Below, in pieces: positions 45,835 through 55,573 of a DNA stretch of 64,000 bases. The stretch's first letter is position 1; the number at the start of each line of letters is the position of its first letter. Both the position numbers and the translations under genes were made by a program. The notes beneath the pieces are model-generated. The model searched no databases and was not told where the DNA came from. It was given only the letters and a program-made list of their open reading frames with translations. The stretch is taken from the NCBI GenBank assembly GCA_030645915.1, contig JAUSNO010000036.1:1-64000 (forward strand). Direction: 5' to 3'. This DNA comes from Undibacterium sp. (GTDB lineage: Bacteria; Pseudomonadota; Gammaproteobacteria; Burkholderiales; Burkholderiaceae_D).

Positions 45835-46986
45835 TTACACTTCTTCAATTAAGAACAAGCGGCGATGTTCTTTAATCGCAAATCGATCCGTCATACCTGC
45901 AATATAATCGGCAATCTTTCGTGCCTGCAATGTACGCGACTCTTCATTAGCACTGGCGGTTTTTATTTGGTAATCCGGCGGTAAGAGTATAGGCTCTGTC
46001 ATCAATATTTCAAATAATTCGCGTACCGTTGTTCTGGCTTTGCTTGTCATGCGATTGACGAGATAGTGGCGATATAAATTTTCGCGCAAAAACTGCTTCA
46101 ATATCTTAGCTTCCTGATACATGGCATCAGAGAAGGCGATCATCGAGTCCATCTGCCGCACTTGATCTAAAGACGCTGGCGCAAATTCAGCAATACGCTT
46201 CTCTGAGGTATGAATAAGATCAACGATCAGGTCGTTTATCATCCGCCGGATAGTTTCCGCCACAGCACGTCGCCCGCTAATTGATGGAAACGCTGCATCA
46301 ACTGCGTGCCGATGACGCGCATAAAAATCAAGTTGCATCAGTTCGGATTCAAGCAATAAACCAGAGCGCAAGCCATCGTCGATATCATGATTGTTGTAGG
46401 CAATCTCGTCTGCCAGATTGGTGAGTTGTGCCTCTAGGCTTGGTTGGGTCTTATTGATAAATCGTTGACCTATATCGCCGAGATTTTTTGCATTATTCAA
46501 GGCACAGTGCTTGAGTATGCCTTCGCGCGCCTCAAAGGTCAGATTAAGGCCATCAAAGGCGGCATAACGCTCTTCTAATGCATCAACGACACGTAGGCTC
46601 TGGAGATTGTGCTCAAAGCCGCCGAAGTCCTTCATGCAGGCATTCAAGGCATCTTGCCCGGCATGACCAAACGGGGTATGACCAAGATCATGCGCTAGCG
46701 CAATGGCCTCGACCAAATCTTCATTCAGCCGCAAATTACGTGCTATCGACCGACCTATTTGGGCGACTTCAAGGCTATGAGTCAGGCGAGTGCGAAACAA
46801 GTCGCCTTCGTGATTAATGAAAACCTGGGTTTTATACTCAAGGCGCCTGAATGCGGTGCTATGAATAATTCTGTCGCGATCTCGCTGAAATTCCGATCTG
46901 GAGCTAGGCGGCGACTCTGCATAGCGCCGGCCACGCGAACTTGCCGACTTTGCTGCGTAAGGGGCGAGTTGCGCATCAGTGAACAT
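45835..46986 (-). CDS. dgt: Deoxyguanosinetriphosphate triphosphohydrolase-like protein
   Basis: A 383-residue HD-domain enzyme that removes triphosphate from dNTPs. The HD signature is [13 protein letters not shown], with upstream [11 protein letters not shown] and [12 protein letters not shown]. It belongs to the shorter dGTPase-like class, so substrate preference may be broad. An ATG at 46986 is preferred to a TTG at 47028 that would overlap aroB. It follows the fused aroKB gene by 16 bases, the standard pilQ-aroK-aroB-dgt order. Confidence 0.9.
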   Translation of the reverse strand: MFTDAQLAPYAAKSASSRGRRYAESPPSSRSEFQRDRDRIIHSTAFRRLEYKTQVFINHEGDLFRTRLTHSLEVAQIGRSIARNLRLNEDLVEAIALAHDLGHTPFGHAGQDALNACMKDFGGFEHNLQSLRVVDALEERYAAFDGLNLTFEAREGILKHCALNNAKNLGDIGQRFINKTQPSLEAQLTNLADEIAYNNHDIDDGLRSGLLLESELMQLDFYARHRHAVDAAFPSISGRRAVAETIRRMINDLIVDLIHTSEKRIAEFAPASLDQVRQMDSMIAFSDAMYQEAKILKQFLRENLYRHYLVNRMTSKARTTVRELFEILMTEPILLPPDYQIKTASANEESRTLQARKIADYIAGMTDRFAIKEHRRLFLIEEV

Positions 46987-47002
46987 AGAAGCAGACTTAA
47001 GT

Positions 47003-48643
47003 TTAAATACAGGCTCGTAAAGTGGCAAGCAAAGTCTCTTTGGGTACCGTAGTGATGAGTGGCATCCCTAAAGGCTTCAGAAGAATGAACTTAATCTTAC
47101 CACCTTCATTTTTTTTATCAACTTCCATCAACTCCAACCAGCGCTCTTCACCAAGATCAGGAGCTATGGTTGGCAGACCAGTCGCTTCCACCAGTTTTTG
47201 TACCCGTACTTTGCTGACGTAATCGATATATCCCATGCGGCAAGACAAATCCGCCGCCATGACCATCCCACAACCAACAGCTTCGCCATGTAGCCACTTG
47301 CCATAACCTAAGCCAGACTCGATCGCATGGCCAAACGTATGACCAAAATTAAGAATAGCGCGCAAACCACCCTCGCGCTCATCTTGGCGCACCACATCGG
47401 CCTTGATTTCACAAGAACGAGTAATGGCATATGCGATAGCCTCAGGATCTTTAGCGCGCAATTTTTCGATATTGGCTTCAATCCAGTCAAAAAATGCGAC
47501 ATCAATAATCGCACCATGCTTAATCACCTCAGCCAAACCTGCCGACAATTCGCGATCTGGCAGAGTATTTAAGGTAGAGGTGTCAGCAATAACCGCCTGA
47601 GGCTGGTAAAAAGCGCCGATCATGTTTTTACCGAGAGGGTGATTAATTCCCGTCTTACCACCGACTGAAGAATCAACCTGAGACAACAAGGTGGTCGGAA
47701 TTTGCACAAAAGGGACACCGCGCATGTAGGAAGCAGCTGCGAATCCAGTCAAATCACCAATCACCCCCCCGCCCAAAGCCAACAAGGTAATGTTACGGTC
47801 GCATTTCGCTTCCAGTAAGGCATCAAAAACCAACATGAGGCTAGCCCAGGTTTTCTGTTCTTCGCCATCTGGCAAAATAATACTGGTCACATGCTTGCCG
47901 AGCGCACGTAACCGTTCTTCCAGAGCGGTTAAATACAAAGGCGCGACAACATTGTTTGTAATGATCGCAACACGTTGACCGATAATATGTTTGCTCAAAA
48001 CATCTTGCGACGCTAACAAAGAATGTCCAATTGCAATTGGATAACTGCGATCACCAAGGTCAACCTGAAGTGTTTGCGCTGTGGTTTGTTGATGCATGAC
48101 TGAAAAATTCTTTGAGGTAAGCGCGCCGGGCATGTGCTGCAGCTGCGTCAATATTGATTGCATGAGAAATTGGACATTTGGCCGACCGGTATCAATCACC
48201 AGATGCGCAACCTCCTGATATAAAGGCTCACGTTGCGCTTCCAGCTCTTCCAGTTTCTTGCGTGGATCGGGTGTTCGGAGCAGAGGCCGGTTCCTATCGT
48301 AGCGAGTACGCTGCAATATACTACTGATAGCCGCCCGCAAATAAATAACGGTTCCGCGCTCATGAAGGTATTTACGGCTAGCCTCATTGAGAATGGCCCC
48401 GCCACCAGTTGCCAGAACGATATTTTCCTGAGCGGTAAGATCGCGGATGACATCCGCCTCACGCTGACGAAAGCTAGCCTCGCCTTCAATTTCAAAAATT
48501 ACAGGAATAGAGACCCCAGTACGGGCCTCTATTTCATGATCGGAATCGATGAATCGCTTATTGAGTTGTTTCGCTAGGGCTCGGCCAACCGTGGTTTTGC
48601 CCGAGCCCATTAGACCTACTAAAAAAATATTACTGCCTTGCAT
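47003..48643 (-). CDS. aroKB: Fused shikimate kinase / 3-dehydroquinate synthase
   Basis: One 546-codon frame holds two enzymes of the shikimate pathway. Residues 1-170 are shikimate kinase ([12 protein letters not shown]-loop, [21 protein letters not shown]). Residues 190-546 are 3-dehydroquinate synthase ([54 protein letters not shown]). In most relatives these are adjacent separate genes. The linker is only about 15 residues. A Met at residue 183 (48097) could serve as an internal AroB start, but no clear ribosome site precedes it. Both active sites look intact. Confidence 0.9.
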   Translation of the reverse strand: MQGSNIFLVGLMGSGKTTVGRALAKQLNKRFIDSDHEIEARTGVSIPVIFEIEGEASFRQREADVIRDLTAQENIVLATGGGAILNEASRKYLHERGTVIYLRAAISSILQRTRYDRNRPLLRTPDPRKKLEELEAQREPLYQEVAHLVIDTGRPNVQFLMQSILTQLQHMPGALTSKNFSVMHQQTTAQTLQVDLGDRSYPIAIGHSLLASQDVLSKHIIGQRVAIITNNVVAPLYLTALEERLRALGKHVTSIILPDGEEQKTWASLMLVFDALLEAKCDRNITLLALGGGVIGDLTGFAAASYMRGVPFVQIPTTLLSQVDSSVGGKTGINHPLGKNMIGAFYQPQAVIADTSTLNTLPDRELSAGLAEVIKHGAIIDVAFFDWIEANIEKLRAKDPEAIAYAITRSCEIKADVVRQDEREGGLRAILNFGHTFGHAIESGLGYGKWLHGEAVGCGMVMAADLSCRMGYIDYVSKVRVQKLVEATGLPTIAPDLGEERWLELMEVDKKNEGGKIKFILLKPLGMPLITTVPKETLLATLRACI

Positions 48644-48692
48644 CTAGTACCTTATATAACCTATTGCATCAACAAATAATTGATCATTTCTT

Positions 48693-50174
48693 CTATGGAT
48701 AAATTATGTTGATGCGGGTGGTTCCGGACTTAGCACCCTTAGGTGATTTCAGTTCAAGATAAAAATGTCCATCGCCTTTAGCGCACCCAGCGGTCGGTTT
48801 AATAGTCATAGTATGCAAAGTTCCACCTATCTCGACAACCGCTTTTGCGGTAACTTTATCAGGAAATACACTTACAGTTACATTAGTCACATCTGCAGGT
48901 GCAAACTCAGTATCTGTTGGCATTGAGTATCCATTATCGTCCACTATTCTGAAATTAATTGATTGCTCTACACAAGAAGAGAAAGTTACGCTACTTGGAA
49001 GCCCAAGAAAATGGCCATATGATGCATTTGCAGTAAATCCGGTAGTTTTTACCAAATTGACATTGCCATCAGATACTGTCGCGGTGACGATTGGCGTTGG
49101 TGAAAACGGTGCTTGACTGCGCCAAGTAACGAAACACGTGCCATTTTTCGTTAGGCAACGAGCCGTGGCAGTTGTACCTCCATCACCGACGATCGCCCCA
49201 GCTGTGGTAGTAAATACTACAGGTACGCCATCTGCGACCACCCCGCCATTTGCATCTGCGAGGAATGCAGTAATTTTATTCTCAATACCCGCGATATTAA
49301 AGGCCTCAAGATTCAATTTTTCTGGGTATATATCAAAATGCGCGGTACTCACAGTACCAGTCGTCACCGTGATCGTATCAGATTTAGTTTTGATGACAGC
49401 ATTACTATCTACCGTAGCAGTCACCACTACACTGGTTACAGTAGTACCCGAACTAACAGTCACCGACACATTACCAGAAGGATCAGTAGTTCCAGAAGCT
49501 GCACCTAAGATAACATCACCTACCGGCAATAGAGAAAAGTTCACTTTAGTATTTGGTATTCCTGTATTTGTCGCGTCAACCACTGCAAACGTCAATAAAG
49601 CAACTTCGGAACGTGAAATACCACCGGTGCCCTTAAGTACTATTGATTTATCACTCGGTACCGCTGTGACGAAATTGATTGCAACCGGAATCGCGTTTGC
49701 AGGCGAACTGACATCAAACGTAGCATTTGCCGTGACGGCAACCGTACCGACAACAATTGCTGATGCAGTTATTATTCCAGCGCCGGTCCCAACACCCGCT
49801 TTCAAACCGATGATGGCAATGCCATCGGTTCCAGTCAGTGCAGTGCCCGTCGTAGACGATAATGTAGCAATTGCTCCATCCAAGGTAAATGTAACCAAAA
49901 CTCCCGGCCCAACAGATGCGCCGGAGCTATTTGTTACCTTCGCCTTCGCTAGCAACCCAGAAGCTCCTGAAATATGACTGCTTGCAACTCCAGCCTGATC
50001 CACTAAACTAAGTTGTATTTGCCCATTCGGTGTTTGACTTACACCAGAGCCACTAGACACCGATCCTGCCGAGCCGCCGCCGCCGCCGCATGCATTCAGT
50101 AATGCAATCAATAAAATTGCCGAAAAAAAGCGAAATAGTTTTGCCACATGACACCCCATAGACGTCTGATTCAT
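48693..50174 (-). CDS. Ig-like (Big_1-type) repeat lipoprotein
   Basis: A 493-residue surface or periplasmic protein. The N-terminus has a lipobox (LLNAC) followed by a Gly-rich linker. About three bacterial Ig-like domains follow (roughly 50-155, 160-280 and 285-395), each with the S-x-G-x-x-V and VTF-TLxxGA pattern of invasin/intimin-type repeats, rich in Thr, Val and Gly. A C-terminal part of about 90 residues differs. No catalytic motif was seen. It lies 28 bases after pilQ and 50 before aroKB, inside an otherwise standard cluster, so it may be cotranscribed with the pilus genes. Confidence 0.8.
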   Translation of the reverse strand: MNQTSMGCHVAKLFRFFSAILLIALLNACGGGGGSAGSVSSGSGVSQTPNGQIQLSLVDQAGVASSHISGASGLLAKAKVTNSSGASVGPGVLVTFTLDGAIATLSSTTGTALTGTDGIAIIGLKAGVGTGAGIITASAIVVGTVAVTANATFDVSSPANAIPVAINFVTAVPSDKSIVLKGTGGISRSEVALLTFAVVDATNTGIPNTKVNFSLLPVGDVILGAASGTTDPSGNVSVTVSSGTTVTSVVVTATVDSNAVIKTKSDTITVTTGTVSTAHFDIYPEKLNLEAFNIAGIENKITAFLADANGGVVADGVPVVFTTTAGAIVGDGGTTATARCLTKNGTCFVTWRSQAPFSPTPIVTATVSDGNVNLVKTTGFTANASYGHFLGLPSSVTFSSCVEQSINFRIVDDNGYSMPTDTEFAPADVTNVTVSVFPDKVTAKAVVEIGGTLHTMTIKPTAGCAKGDGHFYLELKSPKGAKSGTTRINIIYP

Positions 50175-50202
50175 AATCTTCCTACCATTTTAATTCCAGC
50201 CA

Positions 50203-52314
50203 TTATTTGGCAGTCAAACGCTCAGTAAGCACTTTAGGCGTAATAAAAACGAGTAATTCTGTTTTGTTATTTGTTCGTCCTTTGGTCTTGAATAAATAAC
50301 CGAAAAGAGGAATATCACCCAAAAATGGTACCTTCGTTATATCTTCACGTTCTTCTTGTGTATAGATACCGCCCAATACCACCGTCCCACCATTTTCAAC
50401 CAGAACCATCGTTTTAACTTGCTTGGTATTAATGATGATACCGTTTCTAGTTTCAGTTCCGGCACTGTCTTTATGAACATCTACTTGCAGGATAATATTT
50501 CCATCTGGCGTGATTTGTGGAGTTACATCCAAACTCAAAGTTGCTTTCCTAAAAAAGATAGACGTTGCACCGCTGCTAGTTGCTACTGCATACGGAATTT
50601 CAGTTCCTTGTTCAATATGTGCAGGCAGTTGATCTGCGGTGACAATACGTGGGCTCGATATTATTTTCCCATTTCCATCTGCCTCTAAAGCCGATAATTC
50701 GAGGTTAAGAAAACGATTCGCAGCTGCAGAAAATAGGCTGACTGCGAGGCTGCCGGGATTAAGCCCATTAATGCCAGCGGCTGGTAAATTAACAAAATTT
50801 GTATTGGGTATATAGCTTTGATCTGTGATTTTTGCCTGACCAGTTTGCTCGCCAACACCAAGATAATTGCCAGTCAATGCAACGCGCTGATCCCCGCTTA
50901 TTTGATAACCGGCATCGCCGCCACGGATTCCGCGCATATCCGCAAAACCAAGCTTTGCACCTAGATTTTTACTAAATTTATCATCTGCTTCGACTATACG
51001 AGCCTCGATTAAAACCTGTTTTGAGGCAATATCCGTTTTTTGAATCAATTTCCTGACTTCTTCCAACTTGGACGGAATATCCGTCACAAAAAGCTGATTA
51101 GTACGCGGTTCTATAACAGCACTACCGCGTTTAGAAAGCATACGATTCTTACTGTCGCCATCAGAGCCAAACACAAGTTTAAACGCTTCAGCTTTTTGAT
51201 AATTGAGTTGGAAGGACTCTGTTTTCAAAGGTTCAAGCTCTGAAATTTGCGCTTTCTGCTCCAGTTCAAGCTTTTCTTTTGTCAGCAACTCATCTTTAGG
51301 CGCTATCCACAAGACCGTTCCATTCTTGCGCATATCCAATCCCTTAGTCTGCATCAAAACGTCCAATGCCTGATCCCAAGGAACGTCCTTTAGCCTCAAA
51401 GTGGAACTGCCAGTTACAGTATCGCTAGCAATAATATTGAGTCCGCTAAATTCTGCAATGATTTGTAAAAGAGCTCGCACCTCGATATTTTGAAAATTGA
51501 ATGACAAGCGCTCTCCGCGATATCCTTGAGTGCCTTGCGTCAGTTTATTTGGATCTTCTTTAATTGGTTTCACTTCAATCACCAGTTGCGTATCACTTTG
51601 ATAAGCACTATGTTCCCAAAGTCCTTTAGGCTCAATCACCATACGAACATTTTCACCCTGCTGGGTTGTTGTCACTTTTTGTACGGGAGATCCAAAATCA
51701 GCAACGTCAAGAGTACGACGCAAAATATCTGGCAAACCGACTTTAAGAAAATCGACGATGATCTGCTGCCCCTGCTGACGGACATCAACAGCAACTTGAT
51801 TGCTAGGCAAATCAATTACTATTCTTCCCTCGCCAACCGTACCGCGACGGAAATCGATGTCCCGTAAATTTTGTCTAACTTGAGCTGCTGGGGCTACATT
51901 AACTGGCAACCCTACCGAATTGACTGCCGTCGCAATACCGCCCGAACCGTCAATGGTAACGATTACCGAGTTACCCTCGATCGTTGTTGCATAATTAAGC
52001 GCTTTAGATAAATTGAAAACAAGGCGCGAACGACCAGTGGCTTCGACAACATTTACATTGCGTAAATCTCCCATGCCTATATCAATTGCAGTCTTTCCTG
52101 TCCCATTTGATGTATCTGAAAAATCAAGGGCTATACGTGCAGGATTGGATATCGCGAAACCCAGTGGCGGTTTCACAAGTGGATTTTTCAACGTAATTTT
52201 AACAATAACGTTAACGCCCTGCTGATTAGCCGCTATCGATTCGATGCTATTTGACTGGGCAAATGAGAACTGACTAAATGCCAACAAACTAATTAGAAAA
52301 AATTTAACGCGCAT
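50203..52314 (-). CDS. pilQ: Type IV pilus secretin PilQ
   Basis: A 703-residue outer-membrane secretin through which the pilus exits. Order: signal peptide (cleavage at FA-Q), AMIN domain(s) that bind peptidoglycan (about 25-230), a secretin/TonB short domain (LSFNFQNIEVRALLQIIAEF), an N1 domain (RTNQLFVTDIPSKLEEVRKLI), then the secretin barrel with VPFLGDIPLFGYLF near the end. An ATG at 52314 with AGGAG five bases ahead is chosen; an ATG 12 codons upstream overlaps pilP. Confidence 0.95.
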   Translation of the reverse strand: MRVKFFLISLLAFSQFSFAQSNSIESIAANQQGVNVIVKITLKNPLVKPPLGFAISNPARIALDFSDTSNGTGKTAIDIGMGDLRNVNVVEATGRSRLVFNLSKALNYATTIEGNSVIVTIDGSGGIATAVNSVGLPVNVAPAAQVRQNLRDIDFRRGTVGEGRIVIDLPSNQVAVDVRQQGQQIIVDFLKVGLPDILRRTLDVADFGSPVQKVTTTQQGENVRMVIEPKGLWEHSAYQSDTQLVIEVKPIKEDPNKLTQGTQGYRGERLSFNFQNIEVRALLQIIAEFSGLNIIASDTVTGSSTLRLKDVPWDQALDVLMQTKGLDMRKNGTVLWIAPKDELLTKEKLELEQKAQISELEPLKTESFQLNYQKAEAFKLVFGSDGDSKNRMLSKRGSAVIEPRTNQLFVTDIPSKLEEVRKLIQKTDIASKQVLIEARIVEADDKFSKNLGAKLGFADMRGIRGGDAGYQISGDQRVALTGNYLGVGEQTGQAKITDQSYIPNTNFVNLPAAGINGLNPGSLAVSLFSAAANRFLNLELSALEADGNGKIISSPRIVTADQLPAHIEQGTEIPYAVATSSGATSIFFRKATLSLDVTPQITPDGNIILQVDVHKDSAGTETRNGIIINTKQVKTMVLVENGGTVVLGGIYTQEEREDITKVPFLGDIPLFGYLFKTKGRTNNKTELLVFITPKVLTERLTAK

Positions 52315-52346
52315 GGCGCTCCTCTTACTTGTATTTATTAACGCGT

Positions 52347-52886
52347 TCATTTTTTTGCCTCCAGCAACTCTAACGTAGCCTTACGCTCGGTCCATTCGCC
52401 AGCTGCATCCTGGACGATTTCCTTAATTTCTATTTCCGCATCAGTAATTTTAGTGATCACACCAAAATTTTGCCCCACGTAATTACCCAATTTTGCTTGA
52501 TATATCGTTTTATCTACTTGAACCAAAGCTTGACGAACATTGGCCTTTTCAATAACCCCGACCATCTTCAATGTATCAAGAGGAAACGCCTCCAATACCT
52601 CCCTCCGCCTCTCCATATCTGGTCGTAAGCCATTATTTGACTCAGCCTTCATGCGAGCAAGAACTACAAGCAATTTAGCTGGATTATATGGATCGATTTG
52701 ACCTTTTCCCGAGTAAGCTACCGGGACGTATACTTTAGGCTCACTTACTTTTGAAATAATTACGCGCGACTCTTTTTTTACCGTGTCCATCCATTGCTGC
52801 AATTCAGCGACACCATTATCACCACATCCGGCCAAGATAAAAAGTGGCAACACAGGAACTAGAATTTTTTGCCAGAATTTAATCAT
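52347..52886 (-). CDS. pilP: Type IV pilus assembly lipoprotein PilP
   Basis: A 179-residue inner-membrane lipoprotein (lipobox LAGC) that links the PilMNO platform to the PilQ secretin. The C-terminal HR-type beta domain includes LKMVGVIEKANVRQALVQVD and GNYVGQNFGVI, both family features. It overlaps pilO by four bases. Confidence 0.95.
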   Translation of the reverse strand: MIKFWQKILVPVLPLFILAGCGDNGVAELQQWMDTVKKESRVIISKVSEPKVYVPVAYSGKGQIDPYNPAKLLVVLARMKAESNNGLRPDMERRREVLEAFPLDTLKMVGVIEKANVRQALVQVDKTIYQAKLGNYVGQNFGVITKITDAEIEIKEIVQDAAGEWTERKATLELLEAKK

Positions 52887-53530
52887 TTCTTTGGACCTTT
52901 TTTCAAGGCTGCTTGGGCAGAGATTTCATCAGGGTCAAGATAACGGAAGGTTTTAGCTACAACATCAAGAATAAGATTAGAGTCCTTGCCAGTTGAAATA
53001 CTCAAATTATTTAACGTAACAATACGCGGCAACTTCGCAATATCACTCGCGAACTCCCCCATATCATGGAAATTTCCAGATAATTTAATATCAATCGGAA
53101 GTTCCGCATAATAATCTTTAGCAACAACCTGACCCGGCTTAAATAAATCAAACGTCATACCGCGTCCTAGTCCGGCTTGATTAATATCCGACAACAAAGC
53201 ATCCATCTCTGACTTGCTTGGTAACTGCTTCTCCATCGTTGCTACATATTGCAATACCAATTTGCGCTGCTCTTTTAAGGCATCCAAGCTAATCGCCTGC
53301 TGCATTTTTTGTTTGAACGAGTCCTTTAATTTTTGCTCTTCTTGTTGTCCGGCATCTAACTCATCGATTTGCCCGCTCCAATAAAAATACCAGCCCAAAA
53401 CGACCACAAGTGCTACCGAACCGACAGCAGACAAAATCCTGGGCGCAATCGGCCACAATCCTGGATGCACTCCATTTAGATCGCGAAACTGCGCACTAAT
53501 GGACTCGCTAAGCTCTTTTAGATTTGCCAT
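52883..53530 (-). CDS. pilO: Type IV pilus assembly protein PilO
   Basis: A 215-residue bitopic inner-membrane protein: one helix (about 31-48), a coiled coil (about 55-100) and a periplasmic ferredoxin-like domain. LPSKSEMDALLSDINQAGLG and YYAELPIDIKLSGNFH are characteristic. It pairs with PilN to align the machine. Overlap with pilP suggests coupling. Confidence 0.95.
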   Translation of the reverse strand: MANLKELSESISAQFRDLNGVHPGLWPIAPRILSAVGSVALVVVLGWYFYWSGQIDELDAGQQEEQKLKDSFKQKMQQAISLDALKEQRKLVLQYVATMEKQLPSKSEMDALLSDINQAGLGRGMTFDLFKPGQVVAKDYYAELPIDIKLSGNFHDMGEFASDIAKLPRIVTLNNLSISTGKDSNLILDVVAKTFRYLDPDEISAQAALKKGPKK

Positions 53531-53555
53531 TTTTTATTTATTCTTTCATCTCAGT

Positions 53556-54188
53556 TCATGGCTTTACAGCTACTGCTGAAGCTGCAGAATTACTAGCTGA
53601 CGAGGCACTTGAAGTGGAAGACTCCACTTCGCGCGGGCGCCTGATACCGACATTCATAGAAAAATCAAATACTTTTTTGGCATCACGTCCCTGGCCAATC
53701 CCAGTAGATTTAATTTCAATCAGTTCCGGCTTAATCATCCATGCAGATTTATTACCGAGGTTAAATAGAAACTCAGCAACTCTCTGGTTAGATTGCGCGT
53801 AACCATTAAGTAAAATACGCTGACCTTCTTGCTTGAGTGTTTTTAAGTACACACCTTCAGGTGTTAATTTCACCAACTCATCAAGCATATACACTGGCTG
53901 GTTACGATCACCTTGCAAGTCCTCAACCGCTTGTTGACGCGCCTTCAGCCCATCAATCTCTTGTTTTAAACTTGCAACTTCTTTAATTTTTTCGTCTAGC
54001 TTTAGATTTTCCGCTTTGATGAAACTATTCCGGTCAGTCTGAGCTGAAAGTTGCCTGGAAAATATAGTACCCACAATAATGACGATGACCGCACCGACGA
54101 TACCGGCAAACAATAATAAAGAATAAAAATCGTTCTTAAGTCGCTTACGTTTTTCTTCGCGATGGGGAAGTAGGTTAATTTTAATCAT
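53556..54188 (-). CDS. pilN: Type IV pilus assembly protein PilN
   Basis: A 210-residue bitopic protein. The N-terminal INLLPHREEKRK is the segment that docks into PilM; a membrane helix (about 22-44), a coiled coil and a periplasmic domain follow. The C-terminus has a Ser/Ala-rich tail of about 20 residues. It starts where pilM ends, sharing one base. Confidence 0.95.
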   Translation of the reverse strand: MIKINLLPHREEKRKRLKNDFYSLLLFAGIVGAVIVIIVGTIFSRQLSAQTDRNSFIKAENLKLDEKIKEVASLKQEIDGLKARQQAVEDLQGDRNQPVYMLDELVKLTPEGVYLKTLKQEGQRILLNGYAQSNQRVAEFLFNLGNKSAWMIKPELIEIKSTGIGQGRDAKKVFDFSMNVGIRRPREVESSTSSASSASNSAASAVAVKP

Positions 54189-55267
54189 TAGCCGAATCTC
54201 CGCATTGCCAAACCGCAGGCTACTAGATAAGAAGGGGCATCAGTGCGCAATAATTTCTCACTGACATTAGAAGACAAATCCATCCCTTTAAACGGACTCA
54301 CAACAGAAGTTGAGAGCTTAGTGCGTTCAGCAATGATTTCAACTAAACCAGGAATTACTGCACATCCGCCAGCGAGATAAATCTGATCTACCCGAGTAAA
54401 GGGTGTAGACGTAAAAAAGAATTGAATTGCGCGCGTTACTTCAAGAGCTGAACTTTCGAGAAAAGGTTCCAGTAACTCCATTTCGTAACTATCAGGTAAA
54501 TCACCTTGCTTTTTCTTAGCTTCAGCTTCTTCAAATGACAATCCATAGTTACGCACAATATCTTGCGTCAATTGGTTACCGCCAAATTGCTGATCGCGCT
54601 CATAAATTACCTCGCCGTTGAGCAAAATCGAAATATAAGTGACCTTGGCACCAATTTGAAATAAGGCGTAAATTTGATCCCGTCCAGAATTTGGCTGTTG
54701 CTCTATCAATCTACTGATCGAAGCACGCGCGGCATACGACTCAATATCCATTACTTTGGCCTGCAATCCAGATGCCTCAATAACCGCAACACGATCTTCA
54801 ATCTTCTCTTTTCGAGAGGCCGCAAGTAAGACTTCAACATCCTCTTCAGAATTCGCCGCGGGTCCGATAACGCAAAAATCCAAACTAACTTCATCCATGG
54901 CAAAAGGAATGTATTGGTTAGCTTCAGATTCAACTTGTACTTCAAGTGACTGCTCACTCAAATTGGCAGGAAGAATAATTTTCTTAGTAATTACCGCCGA
55001 CGCGGGCATAGCCAGCGCCACATTTTTCACGCTGGTACCACTCTTTTTAATTACCTTGCGGATTGCCTCAGAAACTTGTTCGATATTCTCGATATTCCCA
55101 TCAACCACAGCTCCCTTCGGAAGAGGTTCGGAACCACATCTTTCTAGTCTGTATGTATTGTCGCCACTTTTTGAAAGCTCGACAATTTTGACGTCAGAAG
55201 TGCTTATATCCAAACCAACCAAGGGCGGATTCTTTTTTCCAAGCAATGATGCCAGATCTAAAGCCAA
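54188..55267 (-). CDS. pilM: Type IV pilus assembly ATPase-like protein PilM
   Basis: A 359-residue actin/FtsA-like cytoplasmic protein that binds the PilN tail. The phosphate-1 motif VGLDISTSDVKIVE, the QIGAKVTYISIL stretch and the adenosine motif IYLAGGCAVIPGL are visible. It starts with TTG at 55267, with GGGGA seven bases upstream. It is first of the pil operon and divergent from mrcA. Confidence 0.95.
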   Translation of the reverse strand: MALDLASLLGKKNPPLVGLDISTSDVKIVELSKSGDNTYRLERCGSEPLPKGAVVDGNIENIEQVSEAIRKVIKKSGTSVKNVALAMPASAVITKKIILPANLSEQSLEVQVESEANQYIPFAMDEVSLDFCVIGPAANSEEDVEVLLAASRKEKIEDRVAVIEASGLQAKVMDIESYAARASISRLIEQQPNSGRDQIYALFQIGAKVTYISILLNGEVIYERDQQFGGNQLTQDIVRNYGLSFEEAEAKKKQGDLPDSYEMELLEPFLESSALEVTRAIQFFFTSTPFTRVDQIYLAGGCAVIPGLVEIIAERTKLSTSVVSPFKGMDLSSNVSEKLLRTDAPSYLVACGLAMRRFG

Positions 55268-55573
55268 GGATATCCCCTCAAAAATTATTACTCATCTTAT
55301 GACTTTCAACAACAAACCAATGCTAGATCGTTTCGTAAGAAATGAACGCATCGGGTGAAATTTTCTTTTAAAAACCGCCATTTAGGAGACACTTATACGA
55401 GCTTACATTAAATCGTAGCAATAAGACTCTTGTTATGTAAAGCATTTTCCACAAAGCATTGCATAATTCCGTTGCCAAATGTCCACTTCTGAACGACATG
55501 GATGTGGCATTTCTTATGATCCACCACCTGCAGCTATAATACATGCTGCTTTTTAACGATCGAATCATGCCCA
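55268..55573. other. Divergent promoter region of pilM and mrcA
   Basis: The 306 bases between the two divergent genes are AT-rich. A TATAAT at 55535-55540 lies inside GCAGC-TATAATACAT-GCTGC, a 5-bp palindrome, 33 bases before the mrcA ATG; the -35 match (TTCTTA) is weak. No gene is seen. Confidence 0.45.

Noticed and set aside
49138-49977. 279-codon plus frame rich in Val, Thr and Pro
   Set aside because: It mirrors the Thr/Val/Gly repeats of the Ig-like gene on the opposite strand; there is no start context.
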